Made by a program: the position numbers and the translations under genes. The notes beneath the pieces are model-generated. The model saw only the letters and a list, made by a program, of their open reading frames with translations, searched no databases and had not been told where the DNA came from. Positions 25,276 through 33,923 of a DNA stretch of 64,000 nt are shown here, in pieces; position 1 is the stretch's first letter; each line of letters opens with the position of its first letter. This DNA is from Salinihabitans flavidus (lineage in GTDB: Bacteria > Pseudomonadota > Alphaproteobacteria > Rhodobacterales > Rhodobacteraceae), in NCBI RefSeq assembly GCF_900110425.1, contig NZ_FODS01000018.1, forward strand, positions 27,776 to 91,775, read 5' to 3'.

Positions 25276-26427
25276 TCAGGCCGCCGGGGCCGGGGCGGCC
25301 AGCGGTGCGGTCCATGCGTGATAGCCATAGACCCAGTCGGCATTGCTGCCCTGTTTGAGCCAGTCGTTGGCCAGAGAGCCGCGTTGCACGGCGGCGGTGC
25401 GGTCGCGGCGGGCGTCCTCATAGGCGCGCAGCGCGGCGGGGATGTCGGCGGGGCCGTCCCCCAGCGCGCGAGCGAGCATCACCGCATCCTCGATCGCCAT
25501 GCAGGCGCCTTGCGCCATGAAGGGCACCATCGGGTGCGCCGCATCGCCCAGCACCGCGATCCGCCCCTCGGACCAGCGGTTCATCGGCTCTCGCACATGC
25601 AGGGCGGAGCGGGTCACCTCGGTGCAGGCCTCCAGCAGCGCGCGCGCCTGCGGGTGGAAATCAGCGTAGGCGGCGCGGAGTTCGGCGATGTCGCCCGGCA
25701 GGGTCCAGCCTTCCTCGGTCCAGCCGGTTTGCGGCGTGGTGGCGAAAACGAAGATCTCCTGCCCGAGGCTCAGCGGGAAGGTGACGATCTGGCGGTCGGG
25801 CGTGGGCCCCCACCATTTGGTGAAACTGCCCAGATCGGGCAGATCGCCGAGCCGGTCGTGTGGCACAACGGCGCGCCACGACACGAGGCCGGTGAATTGC
25901 GGATCGTCCGGGCCGAACAGCGCATGGCGCACGCGCGAGTGGATGCCGTCGCCGCCGATCACCACATCGGCGTCGAAGGTGGTGCCGTCCTCAAGCACGA
26001 GGGTGGCTCTGTCGCCGTCCTGCCGGGCAGTCTCGACCTTCGCGCCGAAGCGGATCGTGCCGGGGGCGAGCGCCTCCTGCAGCGCCGAGAGAAGATCGGC
26101 GCGGTGGATGGTGAGCTGCGGCGCGCCGTATTTCTCTTCCGCGCTCCGGTTCATCGGCAGGCGGGAGGTTTCCTCGGCCGTGTCCCACATGCGGCTGATG
26201 CGGTATTCGGGGCGGGCGGCGGTTTCGCGCAGGCGCGCGCCGACAGACGTGCCCAGACCGTCGATCGCATGGACGGCGTTCGGCGTCAGATTCACGTCGG
26301 CACCGATTCGCCCGTAGCTTCCGGCCTGTTCGAAAATGGTCACGTCGTGACCGCGAGACTGAAGCGCGATGGCCGCGACCATGCCGCCAACCCCGCCTCC
26401 CGCAATGGCAATTTTGAGTGCCGGCAT
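25276..26427 (-). CDS. FAD-dependent monooxygenase (salicylate hydroxylase-like, group A)
   Basis: 383-residue aromatic hydroxylase. It has the dinucleotide motif IAIAGGGVGGMVAA near the start, GGDGIHSRVR (DG motif) and VLGDAAHPMVPFMAQGACMAIED (GD motif, shown partly) for FAD and NAD(P)H. This branch hydroxylates phenolic or heteroaromatic acids such as salicylate, 3-hydroxybenzoate or 6-hydroxynicotinate. ATG 26427 follows GGAGGGAACG. It is divergent from the long operon starting at 26630, and both share a control region with repeated GTTCAA motifs, so it probably belongs to the same pathway. Confidence 0.88.
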   Translation of the reverse strand: MPALKIAIAGGGVGGMVAAIALQSRGHDVTIFEQAGSYGRIGADVNLTPNAVHAIDGLGTSVGARLRETAARPEYRISRMWDTAEETSRLPMNRSAEEKYGAPQLTIHRADLLSALQEALAPGTIRFGAKVETARQDGDRATLVLEDGTTFDADVVIGGDGIHSRVRHALFGPDDPQFTGLVSWRAVVPHDRLGDLPDLGSFTKWWGPTPDRQIVTFPLSLGQEIFVFATTPQTGWTEEGWTLPGDIAELRAAYADFHPQARALLEACTEVTRSALHVREPMNRWSEGRIAVLGDAAHPMVPFMAQGACMAIEDAVMLARALGDGPADIPAALRAYEDARRDRTAAVQRGSLANDWLKQGSNADWVYGYHAWTAPLAAPAPAA

Positions 26428-26442
26428 CGTTCCCTCCGAATA

Positions 26443-26599
26443 GTTCAAATAATAACATATTGTTCAATAATAATCTTATGCCGGTTTCGTGAAGTCTGTC
26501 AACCGCGTCCGCGTGGCGGCGTCTGGCACGGATAATTATCTTGACTCGCAATGGCTGTTCCGGCAGCCTGTTACTGAATGAACAGAGTGTTCAAATATG
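26443..26599. promoter_or_regulatory. Divergent control region with repeated TGTTCAA-type operator half-sites
   Basis: Between the divergent monooxygenase and long-operon starts lie GTTCAAATAATAAC (26443) and GTTCAATAATAATC (26462), a direct repeat 19 bp apart, and a perfect palindrome TGAACA-GAG-TGTTCA (26579-26593). The sequence TGTTCAAATATG at 26588-26599 is identical, inverted, to CATATTTGAACA at 41041-41052, which overlaps the start of the IclR gene at the other end of the operon. This strongly suggests a common operator for that IclR protein. Confidence 0.65.
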
Positions 26600-26629
26600 A
26601 ATACTAATACCGCGAAAGGGAGATGACAG

Positions 26630-26932
26630 ATGGACGCATTCAGGGACAGGCTTTCCGAGCGGGCGCGCGACACCAGTCGCCCGTCTCTGGCGCATCAGTG
26701 CCGGGGCCGCGATCTGGAGCCGCGCGAGGTGGCGCTGGCCGATGCGCTGATGGAGATCTACGGCGCGGGCGCGCCGGATTTCGCCGCCGTGGCCGCAGAG
26801 CTTTCCAGGCGCGGGATCGAGGCGCCGCGGTCGGGGCGCACCGACTGGGACGAGGCGCTTCTGGCGCAGGAGCTGACCGAGACCAACGCCGAGCTTGACG
26901 CCGCCTATGAGGAATACGGTTATGGCGCTTGA
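26630..26932 (+). CDS. Small recombinase-like helix-turn-helix protein
   Basis: 100 residues, strongly charged. The part EVALADALMEIYGAGAPDFA through AAELSRRGIEAPRSGRTDWD resembles the small 'Recombinase' domain of large serine recombinases (an A-x-x-L-N-x-x-G-I-x-T-P-x-G-x-x-W pattern), but with no catalytic domain. It is first in the catabolic operon and overlaps the ABC ATPase gene by 11 bp. A regulatory or transporter-associated role is possible; function unknown. Start supported by AAGGGAG. Confidence 0.75.
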   Translation: MDAFRDRLSERARDTSRPSLAHQCRGRDLEPREVALADALMEIYGAGAPDFAAVAAELSRRGIEAPRSGRTDWDEALLAQELTETNAELDAAYEEYGYGA

Positions 26933-27692
26933 GTTCCACTCCGTCACCAAGAGGTTCACCGACAACAGCGGGACAAGCCTGACCGCCGTGCAGGACGTGA
27001 GCTTTGACGTGCAGGAGGGGGAGTTCGTCTCCGTCGTCGGGCCGTCGGGCTGCGGCAAGTCCACCATCCTGTCGATGACCGCCGGACTCTATCAGCCCAG
27101 CGAGGGCAAGGTGCTGGTCAGCGGAGAGCCGGTCGAGGGGCCCAATTCGCACGTCGGATTCATGCTGCAAAAGGATCTTCTGCTGCCGTGGCGCAATATC
27201 GTGACCAATATCGAATTCGGCCTTGAGGCGCGCGGCATGGGCCGGGCGGATCGGCGCGAACGGGCGATGGCGGAGCTGCGGCACTGTCAGCTTGACGGCT
27301 TCGAGAACCACTATCCCCATCAGCTTTCCGGCGGGATGCGGCAGCGCGCGGCGCTGGCGCGGACGTTGGCCATCGACCCCGAAATCATTCTGCTGGACGA
27401 GCCGTTTTCGGCGCTCGACGCGCAGACCAAGCTTTTGTTGCAGAATTCCTTTGCCGGGACCATCGCGGAGACCGGCAAGACCACGCTGCTGATCACCCAT
27501 GATCTGGGCGAAGCGGTGCTCATGTCGGACCGCATCCTCGTGCTGTCGGAGCGTCCGGGCAGCATCGTGGCCGAGATCAAGGTCGATCTGCCGCATCGTG
27601 ACCAGCCGCTCAAGCGCCGTGTCATGCCCGAGGTGGGCGAGTATGCCGCCCAGCTCTTCAAGCACCTCAAACTCGAAGAAAAAGCAGCGTAA
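26922..27692 (+). CDS. ABC transporter ATPase, nitrate/sulfonate/taurine (SsuB/TauB) type
   Basis: 256 residues. Walker A GPSGCGKSTIL, signature LSGGMRQRAALARTLA, Walker B IILLDEPFSALD, switch His LLITHDLGEAV. These are the forms of SsuB/TauB/ThiZ-like importers. I chose ATG 26922 (MALEFHSV) because it gives the normal N-terminus; an ATG at 26895 in the same frame would overlap the upstream gene by 38 bp. Works with the binding protein and permease that follow. Confidence 0.92.
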   Translation: MALEFHSVTKRFTDNSGTSLTAVQDVSFDVQEGEFVSVVGPSGCGKSTILSMTAGLYQPSEGKVLVSGEPVEGPNSHVGFMLQKDLLLPWRNIVTNIEFGLEARGMGRADRRERAMAELRHCQLDGFENHYPHQLSGGMRQRAALARTLAIDPEIILLDEPFSALDAQTKLLLQNSFAGTIAETGKTTLLITHDLGEAVLMSDRILVLSERPGSIVAEIKVDLPHRDQPLKRRVMPEVGEYAAQLFKHLKLEEKAA

Positions 27693-27709
27693 CGCACAGG
27701 GAGACACCC

Positions 27710-28684
27710 ATGAAAACTTTGTTCCGCAACACGATCGCCGCCGCCGCCGTCGCGGTCTCGGCCAGCGCGGCCTTCGCCGCCGAGCAGGTGACCTATCTCT
27801 TTCCGGCGCCCGATTTCCTGCCGGCGTTCGCGCCGTTCCAGCTTGCCAAGGGCAAGGGGTATTTCGCCGATGCCGGGCTCGACGTGACCTTTCAGGTCGG
27901 CAAGGGCGGCGCCGATGTGGCCACGCAGGTGGCGCTTGGCAATGCCGATCTGGGCGGCGGGATCGGGGATACGCCGATCATCGTGCGGGCCAACGGCCTC
28001 AAGATCAAGGGCGTGGCCCTTCTGGGCGGGCGCGGGTTGACACAACTGGCATGGCGCGCTGACAGCGGTATCGAGAGCCCGTCCGACCTGAAGGGCAAGG
28101 CGGTGGGTGTGCTGTCGTTCCAGGACACCACTTACTACAACCTGCTGGGGGTGCTGTCCTCGGTCGGGCTGACGAAAAACGATGTCGATATTCAGGCGGT
28201 CGGTCCGGGCGGGATCATCCAGCTTTCGATTTCCGGCGATCTGCATGCCTTTTCGGGGGTGCCGGAATGGATCGCCGCGGTCGAGGGCGCCGGGATCGAG
28301 ATGAACCAGATGCCGGTGGACAGCGTGTTCCCGGCCATGGCGCAGGCGATCATCGCCTCGGACGAGACCATCGCGGAGAAGCCCGAACTGGTCGAAGGCT
28401 TCGTGAACGCGGTGCTGCGCGGTATCCGCGACATCAACGAGGACCCTGCGCAGGCGGCGAAGGATTACGCCTCTTTCGTGCCGCAGCATGAAGGCAAGGA
28501 AGCCCAGGTCGAGGCGATCATGCGCGCCTATTCCAACCTCGTCTATCCCGAGGGTGAGAACCAGCCGCTCGGCGCCTTCGATCCCGAGCGGATCGAAGCG
28601 GTCAAGCAGTTCTACCTCGACGCCGGAATCGTGCGCACCGATGTGCCGGTGGAGGACCTTTACACCAACGAGTTCATCAAATGA
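27710..28684 (+). CDS. ABC transporter substrate-binding protein, NMT1/SsuA type
   Basis: 324 residues with a signal peptide (MKTLFRNTIAAAAVAVSASAAFA, cleaved before AEQVTY). It shows the SsuA/NMT1 pattern FQLAKGKGYFADAGLDVTF, ALGNADLGGGIGDTP and SDLKGKAVGVLSFQ. This family binds small sulfonates, pyrimidines or aromatic acids. The operon context (Rieske oxygenase, extradiol dioxygenase) favours an aromatic acid. Its stop overlaps the permease start. Confidence 0.9.
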   Translation: MKTLFRNTIAAAAVAVSASAAFAAEQVTYLFPAPDFLPAFAPFQLAKGKGYFADAGLDVTFQVGKGGADVATQVALGNADLGGGIGDTPIIVRANGLKIKGVALLGGRGLTQLAWRADSGIESPSDLKGKAVGVLSFQDTTYYNLLGVLSSVGLTKNDVDIQAVGPGGIIQLSISGDLHAFSGVPEWIAAVEGAGIEMNQMPVDSVFPAMAQAIIASDETIAEKPELVEGFVNAVLRGIRDINEDPAQAAKDYASFVPQHEGKEAQVEAIMRAYSNLVYPEGENQPLGAFDPERIEAVKQFYLDAGIVRTDVPVEDLYTNEFIK

Positions 28685-29535
28685 GCGATGCCACACAAAC
28701 AGCCGCCGGGGCCAGCACGGCCCCGGCGGCATCCGAACCGGCCGTAGCGGCCAAATCCGGGAGATCCGTCATGGCCCGTTACAAGACCACCCTCGCCAGC
28801 GCGACGCTTCTGGTGCTTGTGCTGGCCGCATGGGAATATCTGCCCACGGCGCTTGAGGTGCCCAAGTTCATCATTCCCACGCTGAGCGACTGCCTTGTGG
28901 AGTTGCAGCGCATGTGGGCCTATGAGCAGCTTCTCGGCCATACGCTGTCGACCGCGCTGTTCACCGTTCTGGGTTTTGCCATCGGCAGCCTGATGGGGGC
29001 GGTGATCGGCTATCTTCTGGGGATGTCGGCCTTCTGGGAGAAGGTGCTGTCGCCTTATATCCTCGCGCTTCAGATCGCGCCCAAGGTTGCCTTCGCCCCG
29101 CTGTTCATCATGTGGTTCGGCTACAACTCGATGCCCAAGCTGCTGGTGACGGTGCTGATCGTGTTCTTCCCGGTTCTGGTGAACGTGCTTCAGGCCATGC
29201 GCACCGTGGACCGCGACCTGATCAACCTCGCGCGGGCCTATAACCTGTCGCGGCTTGGAATCTTCTTCAAGGTCGAGATGCCCTCGACGCTGCCGAACCT
29301 GATGGCGGGGCTGCGCATCGCCTCCACCCTTGCGGTGATCGGCGTCACCGTGGGGGAGCTTGTGGGCGGTAATACCGGGCTGGGCTTCCTGATTTCCTAC
29401 GGCGGCGGACAGGCCAATGCCGCGATGGTGTTCGACGCCATCGTCCTGCTGACCGTGATCGGCTTCGTTCTCTATTCCGCGCTGGTGCGGATAGAGGATC
29501 GCGTGCTGCATTACCTGCCCAAGGCCGAGCAATAG
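28681..29535 (+). CDS. ABC transporter permease, SsuC/TauC type
   Basis: 284 residues. An Ala/Pro-rich cytosolic leader of about 35 residues precedes six membrane segments. The coupling region ARAYNLSRLGIFFKVEMPST matches the BPD permease EAA loop of SsuC-like proteins. ATGA overlap with the binding-protein gene. It completes the importer of the catabolic operon. Confidence 0.92.
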   Translation: MSDATQTAAGASTAPAASEPAVAAKSGRSVMARYKTTLASATLLVLVLAAWEYLPTALEVPKFIIPTLSDCLVELQRMWAYEQLLGHTLSTALFTVLGFAIGSLMGAVIGYLLGMSAFWEKVLSPYILALQIAPKVAFAPLFIMWFGYNSMPKLLVTVLIVFFPVLVNVLQAMRTVDRDLINLARAYNLSRLGIFFKVEMPSTLPNLMAGLRIASTLAVIGVTVGELVGGNTGLGFLISYGGGQANAAMVFDAIVLLTVIGFVLYSALVRIEDRVLHYLPKAEQ

Positions 29536-29575
29536 GCCGGGGCGCAACCTTTATCACCTTCCAAGGGAGGACAGA

Positions 29576-30622
29576 ATGACCACCATCGACAAGAAAGCCC
29601 TGATCGAGAAACGGGTGAACGAGGGCCTGCGCGGCCAGTGGTATCCGGTCGCCAAGTCGGTCGAGATCAAGACGAGCCGGCCCTATGGCACGCGGCTCAT
29701 GGGCGAGAAGATCGTGCTGTGGCGCGACGGCGCCGGCAAGATCCGCTGCATCGAGGATTTCTGTCCCCACCGCGGCGCGCCGCTGTCCTATGGCGAGGTG
29801 CATGAGGGCAACATCGGCTGTCGCTATCATGGCGTGATCGTCGATGGCGACGGTGTGGTGCAGCGGGTGCCCGCGATGCCGGAGTGCGCGCTCGAAGGGC
29901 GCAAGGCGGTGAAATCCTACGAGGTGACGGAATCGAGCGACGCGGTCTTCGTCTATGTGCCCTCGGTGGACCGGCCCGAGGCGCCCGAGCTGGTGATGCC
30001 CAAGGAGATGAGCGACGAGACCTGGTCGGGCTTTCTCTGCACCTCGGTGTGGGAGTCCAACTACCGCTATGCGCTCGACAACCTCGCCGATCCGATGCAC
30101 GGCTGCTACCTGCACGCCGAGAGCTTCACGCTGGCCTATGGCTCCAAGCAGGATCTGATGAAGCTCGACAAGACCGACAACGGTTTCCGCATCGAACGGG
30201 TGGGCCAGACCGGCGAGAATTTCGACTGGACAGAGTTCGAGATCTACCCCGGCGACATGTTCTGTTTCCTTGAAATCCCCTATCCGCAGGCGGCCGGGCC
30301 GGGCGGCGTGTTCCGCATCATCGGGTTCGTCACGCCGATGGATGAGGGCACCACCAAGGTGTTCTTCTGGCGGATGCGCGAGGTCGAGGGGCTGGCGCGC
30401 GAAAGCTGGCGGTTCCTCTATCGCGCCAAGCTGGAAAAGACCCACTGGGACGTGCTCGAACAGGACCGCGTGATGCTCGAAGGGATGCCCGACGACGCGC
30501 GCCGGCGCGAGATGCTCTATCAGCATGACCTTGGCGTGAGCCGCATCCGGCAGATCCTGACGCGCGCCGCCAAGCAGCAGATCGAGGCGGAACTCAAGAC
30601 CGAAAGCGTCGCCGCCGAATGA
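29576..30622 (+). CDS. Rieske non-heme iron oxygenase, alpha subunit
   Basis: 348 residues. Rieske [2Fe-2S] ligands C63-x-H65 in DFCPHRGAPLS and C82-xx-H85 in GCRYHG. The mononuclear iron motif is N169-xx-D172-xx-H175-xxxx-H180 in DNLADPMHGCYLH. The size and the single subunit resemble phthalate 4,5-dioxygenase/vanillate demethylase-type (group I) enzymes, which dihydroxylate or demethylate aromatic acids. No ferredoxin or reductase with plant-type cluster is encoded with it; a flavodoxin and an adrenodoxin-reductase-type flavoprotein lie downstream in the same operon. A GGGAGGA site precedes ATG 29576. Confidence 0.92.
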   Translation: MTTIDKKALIEKRVNEGLRGQWYPVAKSVEIKTSRPYGTRLMGEKIVLWRDGAGKIRCIEDFCPHRGAPLSYGEVHEGNIGCRYHGVIVDGDGVVQRVPAMPECALEGRKAVKSYEVTESSDAVFVYVPSVDRPEAPELVMPKEMSDETWSGFLCTSVWESNYRYALDNLADPMHGCYLHAESFTLAYGSKQDLMKLDKTDNGFRIERVGQTGENFDWTEFEIYPGDMFCFLEIPYPQAAGPGGVFRIIGFVTPMDEGTTKVFFWRMREVEGLARESWRFLYRAKLEKTHWDVLEQDRVMLEGMPDDARRREMLYQHDLGVSRIRQILTRAAKQQIEAELKTESVAAE

Positions 30623-31359
30623 CACTGGAGAACAGGCATATCCTGCTCACCGGCGCGGCGCGGGGGCTTGGCGCGGACATCGCGCAGGCCCTTGCCGATC
30701 AGGGCGCGCGGCTCATCCTTGCGGATATCGCGGAGGACGAGGGCCGCGCGACCGCAAGCCGGGTCGGCGCGGCGTTCGAGCCGGTCGATCTGGGCGATCC
30801 GGCCTCGATCAGCGCGTTGGGGCAGGCGGTGGCCGAGAAAACCGGCGGCGTGCTGCACGGGCTGGTCAACAATGGCGCCATTGCCACCGGGATCGGCGGG
30901 ATCGCGTTCGAGGATATCGAGATCGAAAGCTGGGACCGGGTGCAGCGGGTGAATGTGCGCGGCACATGGCTGATGACCCGCGCCGCCGCGCCGATGCTGC
31001 GTGCCTCCGGCTCTGGCCGGGTGGTCAATGTCGCCTCCGACACCGCGATCTGGGGCGCGCCCAAGCTGCTGTCCTATGTCGCCAGCAAGGGCGCGGTGAT
31101 GGCGATGACCCGATCGCTTGCGCGCGAACTGGGGCCGGACCGGATCGGCGTGACCGCCGTGGCGCCCGGCATCCTGACGACGCAAAGCACCGAATACGTG
31201 CCCGAGGCGCGGCACCGGCAGTATAACGACGGGCGCGCCGTGCCCGGCCCGCAGGGCACCGCAGAGGTGGCCGATGTGGTGGCCTTCCTTCTGGGCGAGG
31301 CGGCGCTGACACTCACCGGGCAGATCCTGCCCGCCAATCATGGGTTCGTCTTCCGATGA
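30619..31359 (+). CDS. SDR family oxidoreductase (candidate cis-diol dehydrogenase)
   Basis: 246 residues; GAARGLG (12-18) cofactor motif, NNGA in VNNGAIAT, and the YVASK active site. The start overlaps the Rieske gene (ATGA). Its place right after the oxygenase suggests rearomatisation of a dihydrodiol to a catechol. Confidence 0.88.
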   Translation: MTLENRHILLTGAARGLGADIAQALADQGARLILADIAEDEGRATASRVGAAFEPVDLGDPASISALGQAVAEKTGGVLHGLVNNGAIATGIGGIAFEDIEIESWDRVQRVNVRGTWLMTRAAAPMLRASGSGRVVNVASDTAIWGAPKLLSYVASKGAVMAMTRSLARELGPDRIGVTAVAPGILTTQSTEYVPEARHRQYNDGRAVPGPQGTAEVADVVAFLLGEAALTLTGQILPANHGFVFR

Positions 31360-32168
31360 CCGACTGGCAGACACATAACGCGAGCGGGATCGAGTATCTG
31401 GAGCGTCCCGGGTCGGGCCCGGTTCTGGTGCTGCTGCACGGCATCGGCTCTCAGGCGGCCTCCTTCACGCCGCTTCTGGCGCATCTGCCCGCCGACTGGC
31501 GGATGATCGCGTGGAACGCGCCGGGCTATGGCGCTTCCGGTCCGCTGGCGCAGGACTGGCCGCAGGCCGCCGATTACGCCCGCGCGCTGACCGGGCTGCT
31601 CGATACGCTGGGGGTGAATCGCATCCTTCTGGCGGGGCATTCTCTGGGCGCGCTAGTCGCCGCCTCGTTCGCCTCCACGCACGGCGGCAGGGTGGCGCGG
31701 CTTTTGCTGGCCTCCCCGGCTCTGGGACATGGGGTGACGCCGGGCCTTGCGCTCAGCACCGCCGCGCAGACGCGCATTGACGAGCTGACGCAGATGGGGG
31801 CCGACGCCTTTGCCCGCGCCCGCGCCGCGCGGCTTGTCCATGACCCGGACACCCATCCCGACGTGGTCGAGATGGTGCGCCGCGCCATGGCGCAGGTGAG
31901 CCTTCCCGGCTACGCGCAGGCGGCGCGGATGCTTGCCTCCGGCCGGCTGCTGGACGATGCCGAACGGCTTGTCGTGCCGACCGATGTGATCGTGGGCGAA
32001 GAGGACCGCGTGACCCCGCCCGAAGGCGCGGGCCATGCCCATGCCGCGCTGCGCGATGCCGCGCGTGGCCGCCTGATCCGTGTGCCCGGCGCCGGGCACG
32101 CACTTTATCAACAGGCCCCCGCCGCCTTTGCCGAGGCGCTGGCGGCGCTGGTCGAACCGGCCCGCTGA
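31356..32168 (+). CDS. Alpha/beta hydrolase (candidate meta-cleavage C-C hydrolase)
   Basis: 270 residues. Oxyanion HGIGSQAAS, nucleophile S96 in AGHSLGA, acid in the VGEEDRVTPP segment, His in PGAGHALY. The layout is that of MhpC/BphD-like and related esterases. ATGA overlap with the SDR and closeness to the extradiol dioxygenase gene make hydrolysis of a ring-cleavage product the likely job. Confidence 0.87.
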   Translation: MTDWQTHNASGIEYLERPGSGPVLVLLHGIGSQAASFTPLLAHLPADWRMIAWNAPGYGASGPLAQDWPQAADYARALTGLLDTLGVNRILLAGHSLGALVAASFASTHGGRVARLLLASPALGHGVTPGLALSTAAQTRIDELTQMGADAFARARAARLVHDPDTHPDVVEMVRRAMAQVSLPGYAQAARMLASGRLLDDAERLVVPTDVIVGEEDRVTPPEGAGHAHAALRDAARGRLIRVPGAGHALYQQAPAAFAEALAALVEPAR

Positions 32169-32192
32169 GGTCGGCCAGAGGAGGATATGACG

Positions 32193-33128
32193 ATGAGTGA
32201 CCCCGTCCGCACCGGAAGCCTGCGCGGCATCATGATGCGCGGCCCCGGACTGACCGCCACATTGCCGTTCTACGAGGACATGTGGGGCCTGAAGCTCGCC
32301 CATGCCGAGGAGGGTGTCGCCTATCTGCGCGGCACCGGGGAGGAGCCGTTCCTCTATGGCCTTCGGGATGACAGCGTGTTCGGCATCGACTACGTGCATT
32401 TCGCCATGCCCGACCGGGCGTCGATGGACGCGTTGCATGCGCAATGCATGGCGCGCGGCGCCGACGTCCTTGGCGCGCCGGCTGCATTCGAGGACTGGGC
32501 CGGGGGGTACGGGTTCGAGATCCTCGACCCCGACCTGCGCCGCCTGCGCTTTCGCACCGAGGCGCGCCGGCTGGAGGCCGAGGACGACTGGGCCAAGCCG
32601 AAGAAGGTCAGCCATGTGGTGCTCAACACCCCCGACATGGAAGAGACGCAGGACTTCTATGAGCGTGTTCTGGGCTTTCGCGTGTCGGATTATTCCGCCG
32701 ACCAGATGGTGTTCCTGCGCTGCAATACCGACCATCATTCCATCGCGCTGGTGCGCACGCACTACCCGTCGGTGAACCATGTCGCCTTCGAGATGCCCAC
32801 GCTGGACGAATTCATGCGCGGCATCGGCCGGATGAAACAGAAGGGGCATGTGCCCACGTGGGGGCCGGGCCGCCACGGGCCGGGCAACAACCCCTTTGCC
32901 TATTTCGTCTCGCCCTCGGGCTTCGTGATCGAGTTCACGTCCGAGTTGCAGCAGATCGACGAGACCACGCATGAGGCGCAGGTCTGGCCGCGCGATGACC
33001 CCGAGAAGATGGACCGCTGGATGACCGCAGGTCCGCCGACCCCGGCGCAGCGCGCGGTGATGCAGGGGCGGCCCGATCCGGGCTTTCCGGAACTCAAACC
33101 CAACGCCAGATCGGGAGCGGCGGAATGA
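32193..33128 (+). CDS. VOC family type I extradiol ring-cleavage dioxygenase
   Basis: 311 residues, two VOC (glyoxalase/dioxygenase) modules. The C-terminal module has the full 2-His-1-Glu iron set with the spacing of type I extradiol enzymes: H141 in KKVSHVVLN, H196 in SVNHVAFEM and E247 in VIEFTSE. H-bond residues such as the Tyr near FAYFVSPSG are also present. It should cleave a catecholic ring in meta position. ATG 32193 is well spaced from AGGAGG; ATG 32187 is too close. Its stop overlaps the next SDR. Confidence 0.92.
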   Translation: MSDPVRTGSLRGIMMRGPGLTATLPFYEDMWGLKLAHAEEGVAYLRGTGEEPFLYGLRDDSVFGIDYVHFAMPDRASMDALHAQCMARGADVLGAPAAFEDWAGGYGFEILDPDLRRLRFRTEARRLEAEDDWAKPKKVSHVVLNTPDMEETQDFYERVLGFRVSDYSADQMVFLRCNTDHHSIALVRTHYPSVNHVAFEMPTLDEFMRGIGRMKQKGHVPTWGPGRHGPGNNPFAYFVSPSGFVIEFTSELQQIDETTHEAQVWPRDDPEKMDRWMTAGPPTPAQRAVMQGRPDPGFPELKPNARSGAAE

Positions 33129-33913
33129 ACCTTGGATATGAAAACGCGGTCGCGGTCGTCACCGGCGGCTCATCGGGAATCGGGCTGGCCACGGTGCGCG
33201 TTCTTCTGCGCAACGGCGCGCGCGTGGCGCTTTGCGCGCGCAATGCCGACCGGCTCAACGATGTGGCCTCCGTGCTGCGCCGCGACCATGGCGAGGACCG
33301 GGTGCTCACCCGCGCGCTGTCGGTGCTGGACGCGCCGGCGGTCGGGGATTTCGCCGAAGACGTGAAGGCGCACTACGGGCGCTGCGATCTGCTTGTGAAC
33401 AACGCGGGGCAGGGGCGCGTGTCCACCTTTGCCGAGACCAGCGACGAGGACTGGCGCGCGGAATACGATCTCAAGCTGTTCAGCCAGATCTACCCCGCCC
33501 GCGCCTTCCTGCCGATGCTGCGCGAGAGCCGGGGCGCCATCGTCGCGGTCAACTCCCTGCTCGCCTATCAGCCGGAGCCGCACATGGTCTGCACGTCTTC
33601 GGCGCGGGCGGGGGTTCAGAACCTGCTCAAGTCCCTGAGCGTCGAAATGGCCCCCGATGTGCGGGTCAATTCCGTTCTTCTTGGCCTCATTGGGTCGGGC
33701 CAGTGGACGCGCCGCTTTGCCGAGCGCGAGGACAAGAGCGTCAGCCGCGAGGAGTGGTATGGCGATCTGGCCCGCCGCAAGGGTATCCCCCTTGGCCGTC
33801 TTGGCGATGCCGAAGAGGCGGCCAATGCGGTCGCCTTTCTGGGATCGCGCGCGGCCAGCTACATCACCGGCGCGCAGCTCGAGGTTTCGGGCGGCCTGTC
33901 GCGGCACATCTGA
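33125..33913 (+). CDS. SDR family protein with altered active site
   Basis: 262 residues with a normal cofactor motif TGGSSGIG (13-20), NNAG and a GGLS C-terminal end. The catalytic Tyr-xxx-Lys is replaced by T157-SSA-R161 in VCTSSARAGV, while the surrounding framework (VAVNSLLAY before, NLLKSLSVEMAP after) is intact. It is therefore either a non-oxidoreductase SDR or uses different chemistry. It overlaps the extradiol gene by 4 bp and precedes the ThDP enzyme. Confidence 0.86.
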   Translation: MNLGYENAVAVVTGGSSGIGLATVRVLLRNGARVALCARNADRLNDVASVLRRDHGEDRVLTRALSVLDAPAVGDFAEDVKAHYGRCDLLVNNAGQGRVSTFAETSDEDWRAEYDLKLFSQIYPARAFLPMLRESRGAIVAVNSLLAYQPEPHMVCTSSARAGVQNLLKSLSVEMAPDVRVNSVLLGLIGSGQWTRRFAEREDKSVSREEWYGDLARRKGIPLGRLGDAEEAANAVAFLGSRAASYITGAQLEVSGGLSRHI

Positions 33914-33923
33914 GGAGACGTCC

